Shown: one piece after another, positions 10,074 through 22,545 of the stretch
How the letters are laid out: every line of letters begins with the position of its first letter
Position numbering within the stretch: the first letter of the stretch is position 1
DNA from: Desmodesmus armatus
Taxonomy: Eukaryota > Chlorophyta > Chlorophyceae > Sphaeropleales > Scenedesmaceae
NCBI GenBank assembly: GCA_007449985.2
Contig: VIIQ02000555.1
Coordinates: 124,001-188,000, forward strand
Length of the DNA: 64,000 nt
Reading direction: 5' to 3'
The notes under the pieces: model-generated
Databases searched by the model: none
What the model was told of the DNA's origin: nothing
The model's input: only the letters and a program-made list of their open reading frames with translations
Position numbers and translations under genes: made by a program

Positions 10074-13000
10074 ATGGAGCAGCGGCATGTCCTGTGCAAC
10101 GTTCTGATTGTGTTGTTTATATTCCAATCACAACTTGTAACCGCCCAATCGCAATGGACAATCAAGCGGAACGGCATGGACTGCATTTATCCGGCGATCG
10201 GGCCGAACGCGGAAAAGCTGTGGCCAACCAGCAGTTACTTGCCGCGAGGCAACAGCCTCAGACGTTTTTCCGGAGGCCTGAAGGTAAAATTGCTGGTGAT
10301 ACACAGTTGCCACTGCTGGCCCCGGCCTTCTGCTGTTTCGGCACTGACTCCCGCACCCGCAATTGCAGGCGATCAGCACGGCAGGCTTCACCATAGAGTA
10401 TTTTGGGACTTACAAGGTACGACCCGCACCACATGGGGCATGATCAGCAGTAGCCGGTGGACATGTGTCCACTGCTGCTGGCTGGTCCCTGGTGCTGCTG
10501 CAGCAGTAATGGGATGCAACTGCAGGTTCACGGTTGCACAATCTCACTGATGCTTCCTGTCTGTGCAGATCATCACAAATAACCTGGTGAACGAAAAGTA
10601 TCTTTTGTATCACTGCGGCACGCAACCTCCAAGTGTGCCTGGCGTCACCAAGGTGTTTGAGGGGCCCCTAACCTCAGCTTCCATTGCAGATGCTACTGCC
10701 GCAGATTTCATGGTGGGTTTGGGAAGCCCGAACATCACGATAGCAGCATATCGCATAAATTGACATACAGGCCCTTGCAATTGTACAGCGGTGATGGTGG
10801 CTCTGAGCAAGTAAGGACGGGGGTCCTGAAAACAGTCCAGGCCAGACAGCCAGTATACCACTACGCTGACAATGTTTGGTGTTCTCTTAACGCAGACACA
10901 AATCACGCTCATGGACCGTGTTGCTTATGCCAGCGAGCTGGCTGTCAGTGGATGCCTGCAGGCCATGGCATGTAGGTCGACGGCGGCACAGCCTGTGACT
11001 TGTACTGGACTACTGCAGGATGTCACGGTCCTGTGGGCAGCAGCATGCCGTGCAATTCCTAGACGGTTCAGTATGTGTGCACCCAATGCTCTTGCATTCA
11101 GCGGGAAGCTTGCCCCTGAAGCATCGCAGCTGCGCGTGCGCACAACACTGCACTTATGAGGCTGTCCGTCATGCACACTTCACTCTTGCTTACCCAGTTG
11201 ACGGTGCGGCGTGCTGCATCACTGTGACAGCACAAAGTAACTGCTGCACTCTGATGCTGTGCTATGATTTGATCAATGTGATGTGCTGTGATGTGATGTG
11301 TGCAGCCTGTGGGTATGTTGCACCGTCTGAGACTGGCGGCTCCACCATCAGAAGCAATGTGGACTCTTTCTGGATTTTTGGCTTCGGTCCCTCTGCTGAT
11401 GCGATGAGCATCTCTTTCAAGTGAGTTGCCATACCCAGCTCTAGCAGGCGTGTGCCTTTTGGTGACAGCCTGCCGCTCTGGCAGAGGGCAGACACTTGGC
11501 ACACACTTTGTAGACTCTCGGCAGCCAACAGCAGACCGTATGCCCAGTACACCAGGGATGCAGACGGCTGACAGTACAGAGTGAAAGAGCACTCTTCTAT
11601 GTGCCCTTGGGGCATGGGACACTGACATTGGCAGTGGGCTGCGGTTGACTCAGGACTGTGTGCAGGGCTGGCAGCTCATCAGTAAACTGTACAAGTGGGT
11701 CTCCTTTCGTGCCTCGGGTATTGCAGCAAGTCAACAACGTGCAGTGCTGGTTCTGTGCAGCAGCGGCAGTCTGCCTTCTCAGTTGTCAACAACCACTGGT
11801 GGCCGCACTCTCACGTCTGCTGTCGCTCATGACATGCTGCCACAGTGCCGTGAGTGCGTCCAAGCCCCTGGAGCGCCTGAAATGGATCGCATACGTGGCA
11901 GCCTTCTTTAACAAGGAGTACGCAGCCAACGCTGTGTACAACGCAGTGCGCAAGGACTACTTGAACCTCAGGCAGACCGTTCGCCAAAACCCCGGCCAGC
12001 CTTTGCCTCCAGATGGCCGCACAATGCCCCTGGTCTGCTGGGTCTACAAGGACTGGGACGGGGACTACGCCATGTCCTACTCGCAGTACAAAGTGGAGTA
12101 TGTGAGGGTAAGTGCTGCTGGTGCTGGTGGGTTTGAGGCCCTGACTGTACAGTCTGGCTGGTCTGTTGGCAGCAGCACGGAATTTAAACTTCCATTAAAT
12201 TGATTTGGGTTTTCATAAAAAGTGGGTTACAATAACTTGACATTGAGTATTATCTACATGAAACGAGTCCTGCAATCCTGCTTCAGCAGACCACAGTGTG
12301 ACGGATTCAGCGTCAAGCCGCTGCAGCAGCTCACCTGACCCATGCCCCTGTCCCCGTTGAACTGTCACCCTCCCCTTCCCCCCTGCAGGACGCTGGCGGT
12401 GAGATGTGGCCATGGCAGGACCTGATTGAGAACGGCATGGAGCCAAAACCGGCTGGCTCCAAGACCAACCTGGTCTACAAAAGCACCACCAGGCAGCTGG
12501 CAGCAACTTGGGCCGGTGTGCTGGCACAGGTACAGTACAGGGCAGGACAGTACAGTACAGTGCAGTACAGTACAGTACAGTGCTGCATGCCTGCGGCTTG
12601 TTGTGCACCTCTTGCCATGGCTTGCATGACAGGTCCTGCAAGGTCTACCTGCTTACATAACTTGGCTGGCGGTCAGCAGCGACTGTCAGACGCCGTGCAG
12701 CAAGCATACTGATCCAGTAGGGGTTGCAGGGGTCCTGAGGCCAGCTGCTTGCTGCTGCGGCAGCAGCAAGGCCTACTCAATGCATCTTGGCTGGTGTGAG
12801 TGGTGTGAACTGCATAAGCACAAGGTGCCTGTCTGCCTGCCTGCCATACCTACCTGCTGCAGTGCGATGTTATTGTGGATGAGAGCTGGGAGCAATCAAC
12901 CGGCGGCCTCACACAGATGGACGGCACAAACCCGGATGGTTTCCTGCAGAAGCACGGCATCCTGGCTTACGCTTCGCAGATTCTCGCCGTCAACAACAAG

Positions 13001-14583
13001 CAGGTGTACACCGTCGCCAAAACGACGGGTGTGCCGGTTACCAACGCCAACAGCCCAAACCTGGGATACCTTGGCCTTGACTGGTTTGAGCGTGGCGTCA
13101 GCAGAGCTGACTGGGTGAGTATATCACGTCCGCAAGGCACTGCTGCGTTGGTTTGTGCCGCAGACAGCACCTGCGGGAGTGCCGCTACACAGTATACTGT
13201 ATAGTAGGCGAGACTGGAAGCGTGTTGGGGCTCTGACTGGTGTTTGTGTAGGGTCTCAGTGCTCGAGAGCGCGACGGTTTTTGTTGCAAGGGCATAGCGC
13301 ACCTGGGCCTGTGGGTGTATGTCAACAGGGAGGCATAGAAATGCATGGCCCTTAACACCGTGTGTGTGTGTGTGTTGACAGGAAGATTGCAGATGGGCTG
13401 CATCCACAGCATCATCTAGCGCGATTTGCTAGTGCTAGCAGGGCAATACAACAGTCGTGCATGTGTTGTTTTGTTCCTGCAGGTGTTGCGTGACTTGATC
13501 CAGGTGATCCGGCCTGATGTAGACGCCAAGCTGCCTGGCGAAAAGTGGACACCCAAGTTCCTTCTGCGGCTGGACGGCCGACAGCAGCAAACGCGAGTGC
13601 CTGCAAAGTGTGACCTGGCAACAGGTGTGTACTGATACTTACAGCTGCGCATCCAGGCTGCCATGAATACTACTGCAGCACAACTTGGCAAGCTGCCATA
13701 AGTGTGTAGCTGTGCTGCATGTCTTCTTTGCCAGGGACTGCATCATTGTAAGCTTGCTAGACTGAAACCTTGACTGCTGAGCAGAACCAGCAGGTGCAAT
13801 AAGCACACAGTATGGATCGTCAGTAGGGATTGTCAGGGGCCGCTGAACACTGAACCCCATGCTGTGCTGTGTGCTGTGCAGCCAAGCTGAACACTGACTG
13901 CACGCGCGCTACCAAGGCCGCACGCATCTGCCCCAATGCCGTCAGGTGGGTGGCAGCTGAAGCAGTTCCGCCTCACCAGCACTGCACAGCTTCAGGTGAC
14001 ATGCTGCAAACAGTAGCAGCCCTGGGGTTCATGTACCACAGCATACATGCAGTTATCGTAGGCCTGTACAAGGCGAGGGTGCAGGGGCCATTGGTATCAG
14101 CAGCTCGAAGGAATGTGACCCAGCACGTTCACTTCTGCCTTACTTGGGAGGTGCTGGTGCCTGTGCACAGCCTGGTTGGTGAAGTTGGCTGTCAGTCACA
14201 AGGCCATGCGCAAGCACCAGTGACTCCTGTGCAAGGCGGAGGGTCAGGGTGCTCTGCTGAGACACATCACACATGGTCGTAAATTCCATGCCTCTGTCTG
14301 GCCAGGCAGCCTGTCAAGCTGCTGCCTCTTCTAGCCCTGATCCTACACCTGTGCATGGGTGTTGCTACTGCAAGCAGCGCATGCGTCAATAATTACATGC
14401 CATTTACAGCCGCTAAGGATCTCTCGCCGCTCTGTCTACTGCAGGAACTGTGACACTGGTGTCCTTGAGTATCCTCGGCTGGACGCTCGCTGTGCAGCCG
14501 TGACAGCACAGGACACAAAGTGGCGTGACCGCAGGAGGCAGGGCCTGACCCCCTTCTGCATGACATCACCAGCCTCTGGATAA
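10074..14583 (+). CDS. secreted periplasmic-binding-protein-like (TroA-type?) protein
   Basis: Eleven exons with consistent phases give 530 residues: 10074-10283, 10369-10416, 10569-10712, 10896-10971, 11306-11420, 11846-12107, 12389-12529, 12863-13114, 13483-13624, 13882-13945 and 14445-14583 (TAA). The N-terminus is a clear signal peptide (NVLIVLFIFQSQLVTAQ). The core reads like a class III substrate-binding fold: a first lobe with KYLLYHCGTQPPSVPG, PLTSASIADATAADFM and MDRVAYASELA, then a long helix region (RLKWIAYVAAFFNKEYAANAV) and a second lobe with LVCWVYKDWDGDY and FLQKHGILAYASQI. This resembles bacterial binding proteins for metals or siderophores, although I place it from pattern memory. 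The Cys-rich C-terminus (TDCTR, ICPNAV, RNCDTG, RCAAV) suggests extracellular disulfides. A role in nutrient or iron capture at the cell surface is inference. Confidence 0.7.
12529..12582 (+). repeat. TACAG-type microsatellite at an intron 5' end
   Basis: An impure CAGTA/TACAG array begins exactly at the 5' splice site of the intron after exon 7 of the periplasmic-binding-like gene. Each unit resembles an acceptor (ACAG) or donor (CAG-GTA) half-site. Confidence 0.7.
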
Positions 14584-17500
14584 GCCGGGCAGCATGCCGC
14601 AGCATGCACCTGCTGGCGGCATAGACGGCTGGCGGGGTGAAGCCAGTGGTGTGGACGATGCAGATGTTGGCCTGCATGCCAGACATGCAGGGGCTACCAT
14701 AGCTAGCATGCAGTACAACCTGCCAGGCCAGGGAGCTTGGTTCGTTCACATTTCATTATGCAAAGTGTACTACTGCAGGCAGCTGTTGGTGTTGCGTTGT
14801 GCTCCACCCCACTTACCAGACAGCAGCCCACATGTCATGAAGGCTGTGTCTGCTGGGGGTGAAGTTGAGGGTTATCTCCTTGACGTGACCCAGTGCTGCG
14901 CAAGCGACAGACCACCCCTGTGACCGCCATAAGCCGCCTCTGGTCATCCTCGCTGCTTTACGGGCGGACCGGGAGATCCTTCATGCCGCATTTCGTTCCT
15001 TAGGCCTGTCTGTGCCTTTGTGCGTTACTAACATTGGAGGCGGTGAGTGATGTGGTGGTGGCTGGCTTGGTACTAACAGCACGATTGAGCATGCTGCCCC
15101 TGATGTTTTTGGGCGTGTGCCTGTGGCAGCGTGCAGCGCCTGCTGGAGCTGCACGTTTGTCGTGCTGTGCTCTGCTGCTGGCCAAGCACTCAGTGGTAGG
15201 GTGTGCCAGCATCGGCAAGGCTGCCAACACTGCAAACAATGGCACTACCGTAGTCGTTTTGCCGTACGTTGCGCCTCCGCCGGCTTTGCGTGAGGTTGTG
15301 GCGGTGACGTATTGAAGCAGCTGTAGCCTCAAGTCTGGTTCTTGTCTGGTTCGGCATCAAGCAGACCTGGGTATGCTGTACGGCGGGTGTTGGTTTGTCT
15401 CGGTCAGCATGCCCTTGTGTTGGTGCACAGCCTGCGCTGTCCACTTGGGTTGCCAAGGGTGCAGCCGCATGCGCATATTAAAACACAACCTCCTGCATCT
15501 CTCCTGCATGGCGCACTGTGTGCAGGATGAGGGGTCAGCACCAACTTGGGTGCAACCGGGATCGCGTGCCTGCATGATGCTTGAAGTGCTGTATACGGAG
15601 ATCTGCTGAGCTAGTTGTGCCTGACTCTTTGGGGCCTTGGCACCTGAAAGTGTGAAGCTTGGACGACTCTTAGGGGGTGGCTTCACAGGAAGCCGAGCGC
15701 ACCACAGAGCTGTTTCCAGTAGTGATTTTGTTGTGCCGCACACGGCTGACAACCTTTGCGTGCTGAGCATGGTTGGCATGCACACGCAGGACATCCAGCA
15801 GCTGCCTGCAGAAACCATGGAGCTGTTTTTCCCCTCTTCCCAGCACATCCAGCGCACGCCCCTAGGCTGGGGTGCCAAAGGGTGTGTGCACGACCGCTTG
15901 TTTAGTGTTGCAGGCAGGCGCAGGGGTATTGCCAGCAGGGCTGCTGGTGGCGCCGGGCTGTATGCAGGATGCTGGCTGTTGCAGACGGCCTGTCTCGGGG
16001 CTGCGGGTGGCCCATCATGATGCTTGTGTGGGGACGGGGTCCAGGGGGTAGTGATTGTTGTGTGTACAGCAGCAGCAGCATGCACTGGTGGCACTATTTG
16101 ATTTTTGTCGTGTGTTTTTGGTATTACTACATTATGTGGCAGTGTCGAGACAGCAAGGAGTGGTCTGCAAGGACAAAGGAAGACCTTGGATGGACAGCGT
16201 TTCCGGCTTCGGGTGCGAAGCTAAGGTAGGGCATTGTGTGTAACATCCCTCTGCCAGAAGGTTAAGGTCAACCTTGGCCCATGCTGCAGCTGGCCCATGA
16301 ATAGAGCTGAAGTCAACTGTTTGGGTCGCACGTGCTTTTCTAGGGGAAGCTTGGGTTAGAGATGTTGGTGATGGGTTTGAACTCAAGAATCTTCAACAGA
16401 AAATTGGGAGAAAAATTTGGTGGTTGGTTGAACCATACACAGGGCAGCACTTCTCTCCAGGTCAGAGTAAGAGTCATTTTTAGGCTGTGACGCCGACTGA
16501 TGCTGCGCAGGGTGCAGGTCCTGTGCAGCAGTAGGCTTGCCAAGATCTTCGTGCCCTACTGTACGTAACTACACACACCAAAATAATCACGTACCTACTA
16601 AATGTTTCAGCGGTGCTGCAGCGGTAGCAGCAACGCCCGGCACCTCAGTCTCATGTCACACTGTTGACAGAGGCAACCAGCAATGTCACAGCAAAGCAGC
16701 CAGCCCAACTGCCAGGCCAGCACTGAGCGCTGCTGCCGCAGTGGTGCCTTGTGCACCATACATGCGTCATTGGTGCGCAATTGTCGTAAGGCATGCCAGT
16801 AAATGCAGATGCAGATTGTTGCTTGCAAGCAGCCGCAGCTGTGAGCTGTGCAGCTCTGACATGTCGACATGGACATGCCGACAACTTGCACTGGGCGTCA
16901 CAGCTGTCCGTGCAGCCCGTGATGGTATGCAAATTGGATGCGTGAACAATTCACCAGCCTAGGCTCACCGCGCTGCGGCTTGTCATATGCTGACAATCCT
17001 GTTCACATTTACATGCTGATCAACCAGGTCAATGCACAACAATTAGCCCCAGACAAGCCGCCACTGGAGGTCACCATGTATCTGCACCCAGAATGCGCAT
17101 TGATGGCAGGCCCCGAAAGCACACCACAAAGCCAGCAACACCTTACCAGCGCTGAAAAATGACTTCCACCCCCCTTGCGCAACAGACAAAAAGCGTCATT
17201 GTGTTGACGTATCAACACCTCCAGTCAAAACCTCATCAAACTCCATCCACTTTTGGTCGTGACTGGCTACAGTGCCACTCATGGTGAGCAATCCTAACAA
17301 CCAGCGCATGCATATGCATCATTTAGGCAAAGCCGTGCCAGTCCTGCAAACCACCACATCCCATCGGCAGTGTAAGAGTCCAACAGCAGCTGCAGCAGCT
17401 GCAGCTGCTCTTCTGGCAGAAACCTCAATGCCTTGCGTACCAATGTTGGAGACGCAGCATCACTGGTGCCACAGGAGTGCCCAAGGCAGTTGCCTGGGGG

Positions 17501-17722
17501 ACTGCAGTACCCCATGAACAGTGCCGTCAATACCCTGACATTCAACACCCCCCCCCCCAATCCTGTTGCAAGCTGGCAGCGTGCGGCAACACTCATGAGT
17601 GCTGCCTACACTCACACCACAGCGCCTATCAAAGTGAGCAGTCCTCACTCTCACTCTCACTCACACCACAGCACCTTCTTCCAAAGTGAAGTGAGGAGTC
17701 CTCACTTTACTTCTACTCTCAC
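14584..17722. other. 3.1-kb convergent intergenic region, no supported gene
   Basis: Lies between the convergent 3' ends of the periplasmic-binding-like gene and the GH79 gene. Open frames here (for example minus 15357-16094 and plus 15637-16020) overlap one another, are low in recognisable motifs and lack splice support. A short AT-richer patch lies near 16360-16440. It probably holds two long 3' UTRs and spacer. Confidence 0.5.
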
Positions 17723-17733
17723 TCACACCACCT
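17635..17733. repeat. imperfect CTCACT/CACACCAC minisatellite
   Basis: Blocks of the type AGTCCTCACT followed by TCTCACTCACACCAC recur two to three times, reaching the stop codon of the GH79 gene. Confidence 0.6.
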
Positions 17734-17969
17734 TGGCCACGGGCTGAATGCGGACCAACGTAGCGCTGCCCGGTGGCAGGTAGATGCTCCACACCAGCTG
17801 CTGCTGCTGACTGGGCCCCGCATCAGCATCCAACAACAGGGTCTGATCCCTACCCTGCTGCACACACCCCTTGGAGTAGTACCGCCCACCCAGGGTGATC
17901 CCACTAGTAGCGCTCAGGGGATCCTCCCCTTGCGCAACAAGGCGCAAGAGCCGCGCGATGGGCTGGTAG

Positions 17970-18011
<42 letters not shown>

Positions 18012-21000
18012 TCCGGCAGTTTAAGTACATGTGTGGCAGCCTGCTTTGGGTGCTTGTTGATCAGCACCACGCGCAGCTCTCCTGTTGAGGTTTCCATGAG
18101 GGGCCAGACCTTGATGTGGGGGGTGGCAGGTGTGAGGTGCTGCTTGTGTAGGAGGATGACACCGCCAGCTACTGCCTGCTGGAACATGAGCATGCCGTAG
18201 AAGGGGGGCCGCAGCACCACGGGCTGCAGCTGCCCTGCCTTGTCAACCTTGCGCAGGATGGCTGCAGGGCAGGAGGGGGGTGATGGGGGTAGGGGAGGGG
18301 AGTGCACATGACGCAGTTGGCAGTGGGTAACTGTGAAGAGGCCACTAAACGGGGCAAGGGGAGGGGGGTGCACAATGTGCACAATGCAGTCGGCAGGTGA
18401 AAGCGGCAGTGGTGTAATGAATCTTGTGGACCCTGAACTGTGAGGGGCCCTTGGTGGTAGTGGCCCCAGCAGGCGGCCTGGATGTGTTGCCAGCAAAGGA
18501 GTGGCACCTACATCCTGGCGCTGTTGGGGGCGGCAGGCATTGCTGATAGACGGGATAAGCGTACAACACAACATACATGCATGCATGCCACACAGAGTGC
18601 CGAGATGGGGACTCTGCTTGGCAAGTGTTGGTGGAGTAGCCGCGTGACTCCCTTGCTGCAGAAGTTGGCCCAAGCAGTGTCCTCAACCAAGATGCATCTA
18701 CCCTTATACCCCTGCCCAGCAACCCAGTCAGCGACCTACCTGTGTACAGGTTCTGCCCTGCCCCCTGGTGCAGGTTGACCCCCACTGCACCAGCAGCAGC
18801 CACCTCCAATGCTGCATCAAGCGTCCACAGGGCAGCTGCAGCACCAACAGAGCACACACAAACGTCAGGGCTTGACCATATACCTTGTCGGACCATGTCC
18901 TGCTAGGCCGGTTTGCATGTACTTTGCATGTATGCGTTGTGCTAGATAACCATGTATGCTCTATGCTACACACAGACAATCAGCCAGGGATCACCTCATG
19001 AGGGGTGTGGAGAGGTTCTTACAGACAGTCACTGCATGTCCGGCACACTACGGGGAGGCCCTTCCTTTGAGAGGGTAAGGTGTCAGCAGTGCAATTGTGG
19101 GTTGTATGACTCATGCTCTAACCAAGAAAACAAGCAAGTGCAGCACATGAACCGCCCCATCCACCGCCTCCTCACCTGCAAACACGTTTGACACCCCCAG
19201 CAGTCCGCTGTTGCTGATGGTGTTCATCTCAGCCACCCTCAGGGGCTTGCCAAAGCTGTTGGCCACCTGCACCAGCTGACGCAGGTTGTCAGCCTCCACA
19301 CGGATGGGCCCCTCATCCAACAGGGTGGCAGGGGTGTTGGGGGTCTCCTTGGTGGCCTTGTACCAGTGGACAGTCACTAGGCTCACAAAGGAGGACGCAT
19401 TGCTGGAAGCGGGGTAAGGCGGGTGGAAGAAACAAAGGAAAGGCACAAAGAGAGTGGAGCACGGTATAGTCAGGACACAGGTTTTTAATGCTGTAGAAGC
19501 ACTTGTGGGTGTACTGGAAGCGGCTCGTCATGCTGGGGTGCCTCTGGAGTGGCTGTGAGTGACCACCACCACCTCACACACAAAACTCATGTTTCAACAC
19601 ACAATCAGTTGGCTGGCAGTAAGGTTTCATGGCAGCAAGATCTCATTGCTAATATACTGACGTCATGGTCAATCAAGGGCTATGGGGCCAGCGTCCTCAC
19701 CCTGACTTGCTCATTGATCCCCATGCACACTGAGTGTGACGACGGCCCCGCTGACAAGGCTCTACCCGGCTGCCACTGTATGCTGCTCCTGTTTGTAATC
19801 TAGCCTTGTGCCGCCGCCTCTACCCCCCCCCCCCCCCCCGCTTCCCTTGTTCTCCCCTTCCCCCTGTCTCCCCCCCTTCTGCTTAGAACCCCAGAACCGC
19901 CCGTCTCTGCTCCCGTGACTCTACGTTGGCACTCACTCTAGAAACCACTTGATGGTTGAGGGGTATACGTTGATATGGCCCCACACTGGTCCTGCAAATT
20001 GGCTCTCTGTGCAGCACTGGTCTGTGCCGCAGGGGCAGCTGAGGTTGCGGGCAAACTCCGTCCACTCTGTTGTGAAGCAGCAGCGGGAGTACTCCAGGGC
20101 AGTCATGTTCTTCTTGCTCACATAGAAGTTGGGCTGCAGCAGAAACAGAGCGGCAAGCAGCAAAAACAGTGATAACGTGCATGTGTGCATACAAGGTATC
20201 TCTTTCATTTTTTTGGCTTTGGCCTGTCATTCTAACAGCGCAGCGCCACAATCATACCCCCCTTCCACACCGGCCCACCCTGGCAGCCATTCTTGCGTCA
20301 CACAGCACAGATGCCCCTTACCCGTCCATTCCGCCCTCCCCGCAACCCCCTGATGCCGTCCTCTACCTCCTCCTTCCAACTCAGCCCCCTTAGGCCCTCA
20401 CCCGTACACGGCCCCTCCCATTACTGCCCCCTCCCCCCTCTGCTCTGACAAGTCATGCATGTTGCCGACCCATGGTGGATGGCCAGGTGACCACCTGCCC
20501 ACATGGGTCGCCTGCCTGTTCCACGCACACCCTGGCAGTCATATAAGCTCGCTCTTTCTACACCTCTCCTCTCCCCCGCCCCTCCCCCTCACCTCATTGC
20601 CCAGCTCAAAGCTGAGCAGTGCGTCTGCAGGCAGGCTCCTCCTGGCTCGCTGCATCTGTCCCTGTGTCAGCTTCTGCTGCAGGTCCTCAAAGTTGAGCCC
20701 CAGGATGAACTTCACCCCCGCCTCCTTGTGCAGGGCCCTCAGGGCCTTGTACACACCCTGGGGCAGCAGGTCCTTGGTGCTGTCGCTGCTGCCACCACCC
20801 ACACGTACAATGAAGGGACCTGTAAGGAATGTACATTGTAGTGGTGCAACATAAACCAATGAACCACCAGAAATACTTCTTTTGTGTAAGACAGTTGAGA
20901 GGCGGCCAACCAGACCTGTAGTTTGATGTGACAGGCTGCCCCTTATCATTGATGGCATCCTGCCAGGCTTACCTGTGTTGAAGCTGCTGAGTAGCTTGAG

Positions 21001-21706
21001 TGCTGCCTTGTACCCTGGGACCGCGTTCAAATCTGCCACATGGTTCCACTCATGACTAATGCCCATGAAGCTGCTGGGGATCTGCAGCAGTGCCCGGCCA
21101 GGGTCCACCTCTGTCTCTGTGGTGAGGGCGGGCAGGGGGCTGACGTGCAGGGGCTCCCGCGGAGGGATCTTCTGCTCGGCTAGTCGGCTGTCAGACACAT
21201 CTGTCTTCCTGTTCTCCTCTGCTGAGGGAGCGGGCAGGGGGCTGCAGGGTGGTGGGGCTGCTGCTGGCTCTGCTTGAGAGGCCCCCAGAAGCTGAGCTGG
21301 TTTGGTGGCAGAAGCTTCACCCTGGGGCCGCGTTGCTTGGGGCTGCTGCTGCTGCTGCTGCTGCTGGAGGCGGCCCCGGTGTCAACACCCTGAGCCCGTG
21401 CAGCATCATTGCCAGCACCACTGCCAGTGCTAGCGGTAGTGCTAGCACCAGGTTCAGTGCCTGCAGCACCAGCAGAATGCTGTGTTGGTGGGCCTTGCTT
21501 GGGCCCCCTGAGCCTGGGCAGGGCCGGGAAGGCCTGCAGGCTGGAGCTCACCTGCCCACCACCGCTGCTGGGGCTGACCATGATGTCTGCATCGTCGGAG
21601 ACCACAGCCATGCTCTGCAGGCTGGCCTGGCTGCTGCTGGTGCTGGCAGTGCTGCTGAGATGACTGCCTGGCTTGGCAGTGAAGGCACCATCAGGCATGG
21701 TCTGGC

Positions 21707-21747
<41 letters not shown>

Positions 21748-22545
21748 AAGGGTAGCTGAGCCTGAGGCTCGTTCTTTGTGGACTCCTGATCAGTGCCAGA
21801 CACAATATCTGCTGCATCAGTTGTTGACTGGGTGTCCATGCCTGGTGCAGCTACGGATTGCAGCTTGACCAGGAGAGCCTCCTGCTGGCCTGGCTGGGCC
21901 TGCTGCTGCTTTGGCTGATCACCTGCTGTGCTGGCAGCTTCATCTGCTGGGTAGTCTTCGGGTTCCGTCTCAGCAAGAAGTTCACTGAGCTCATCTGGGC
22001 CAGCTGCTAATGAGCTGCCAGTGTCAGAAGTGTCCTGCAATGGACGCTCTTCTTCCGCTAACTCAACATAGTCCCCGTCTGCGCTGATGCTCATCAAAGA
22101 GGCTGACGCTGACTGATCATCTGCAGAGTCGTCGATGTATCCAATCCCTTCAGCTGGGGACCCAGCTGAGGCTATGGATGCTGCTGAGTCTCCTGCAGCC
22201 TGCTGCTGCTGCCTGGCCAGGGCAGCAACAGATGCCTTCTGCTCTGCAGTGGCCTGGCGCAGCTGTGCAATCACACGGTCCCAGGAAGGGAAGACTGGTG
22301 TTAGGGCACTCACTTCGCCTGCAAGCATGGAAGGTTGCGAAGGTGCAGTGTTGGCGCGTTGTCCTGCCTTGGCCGATGATGCACAGCAGCGTACGTCAAG
22401 CTGGAGCCTCACCTTGAGCATGACATGTGCTCAGACTACCTAATAATGCCAGGACGAAGGTCCAGAGGAGCAAGGCTGAGGCAGTCCTCTGCGCCATTCT
22501 CCCAGCTTGTGCCCACCACAACAGGGGCAGCACTGCCAGCCTCAT
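17723..22545 (-). CDS. secreted GH79-family glycoside hydrolase (heparanase/beta-glucuronidase-like)
   Basis: Exons 17723-18261, 18740-18835, 19176-19402, 19937-20133, 20593-20819, 20973-21221, 21389-22318 and 22413-22545 join in frame into 865 residues. Exon 1 encodes a strong signal peptide (ASALLLWTFVLALLGSLSTC). The catalytic domain starts near residue 395 (LQIPSSFMGISHEW). It carries PFIVRVGGGSSDSTKDLL and FELGNE with the acid/base Glu at about 513, then VTVHWYK and RVAEMNTISNSG with the likely nucleophile Glu at about 637, followed by VNLHQGAGQNLYTG and a C-terminal beta domain (FYGMLMFQQ, LRVVLINKH). These are hallmarks of clan A GH79 enzymes acting on glucuronic-acid glycans. Unusual is a region of about 330 residues rich in Ser, Gln, Ala and acids between signal and catalytic domain, including polyGln. 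The 21222-21388 intron is inferred from phase. A plausible role is cell-wall or extracellular-matrix remodelling. Confidence 0.8.
17968..18009 (-). repeat. CAG/CTG trinucleotide run, polyserine in GH79
   Basis: About 13 CTG units on the plus strand encode a polyserine stretch in the C-terminal beta domain of the GH79 protein (after KLPDG). Confidence 0.8.
21704..21747 (-). repeat. CAG/CTG trinucleotide run, polyglutamine in GH79
   Basis: Uninterrupted CTG units on the plus strand encode about 14 consecutive glutamines in the linker of the GH79 protein. Confidence 0.8.

Noticed and set aside
15357..16094. 245-codon minus-strand open frame in the large gap
   Set aside because: No domain, atypical composition, and equally long plus-strand frames overlap it; kept only as part of the gap note.
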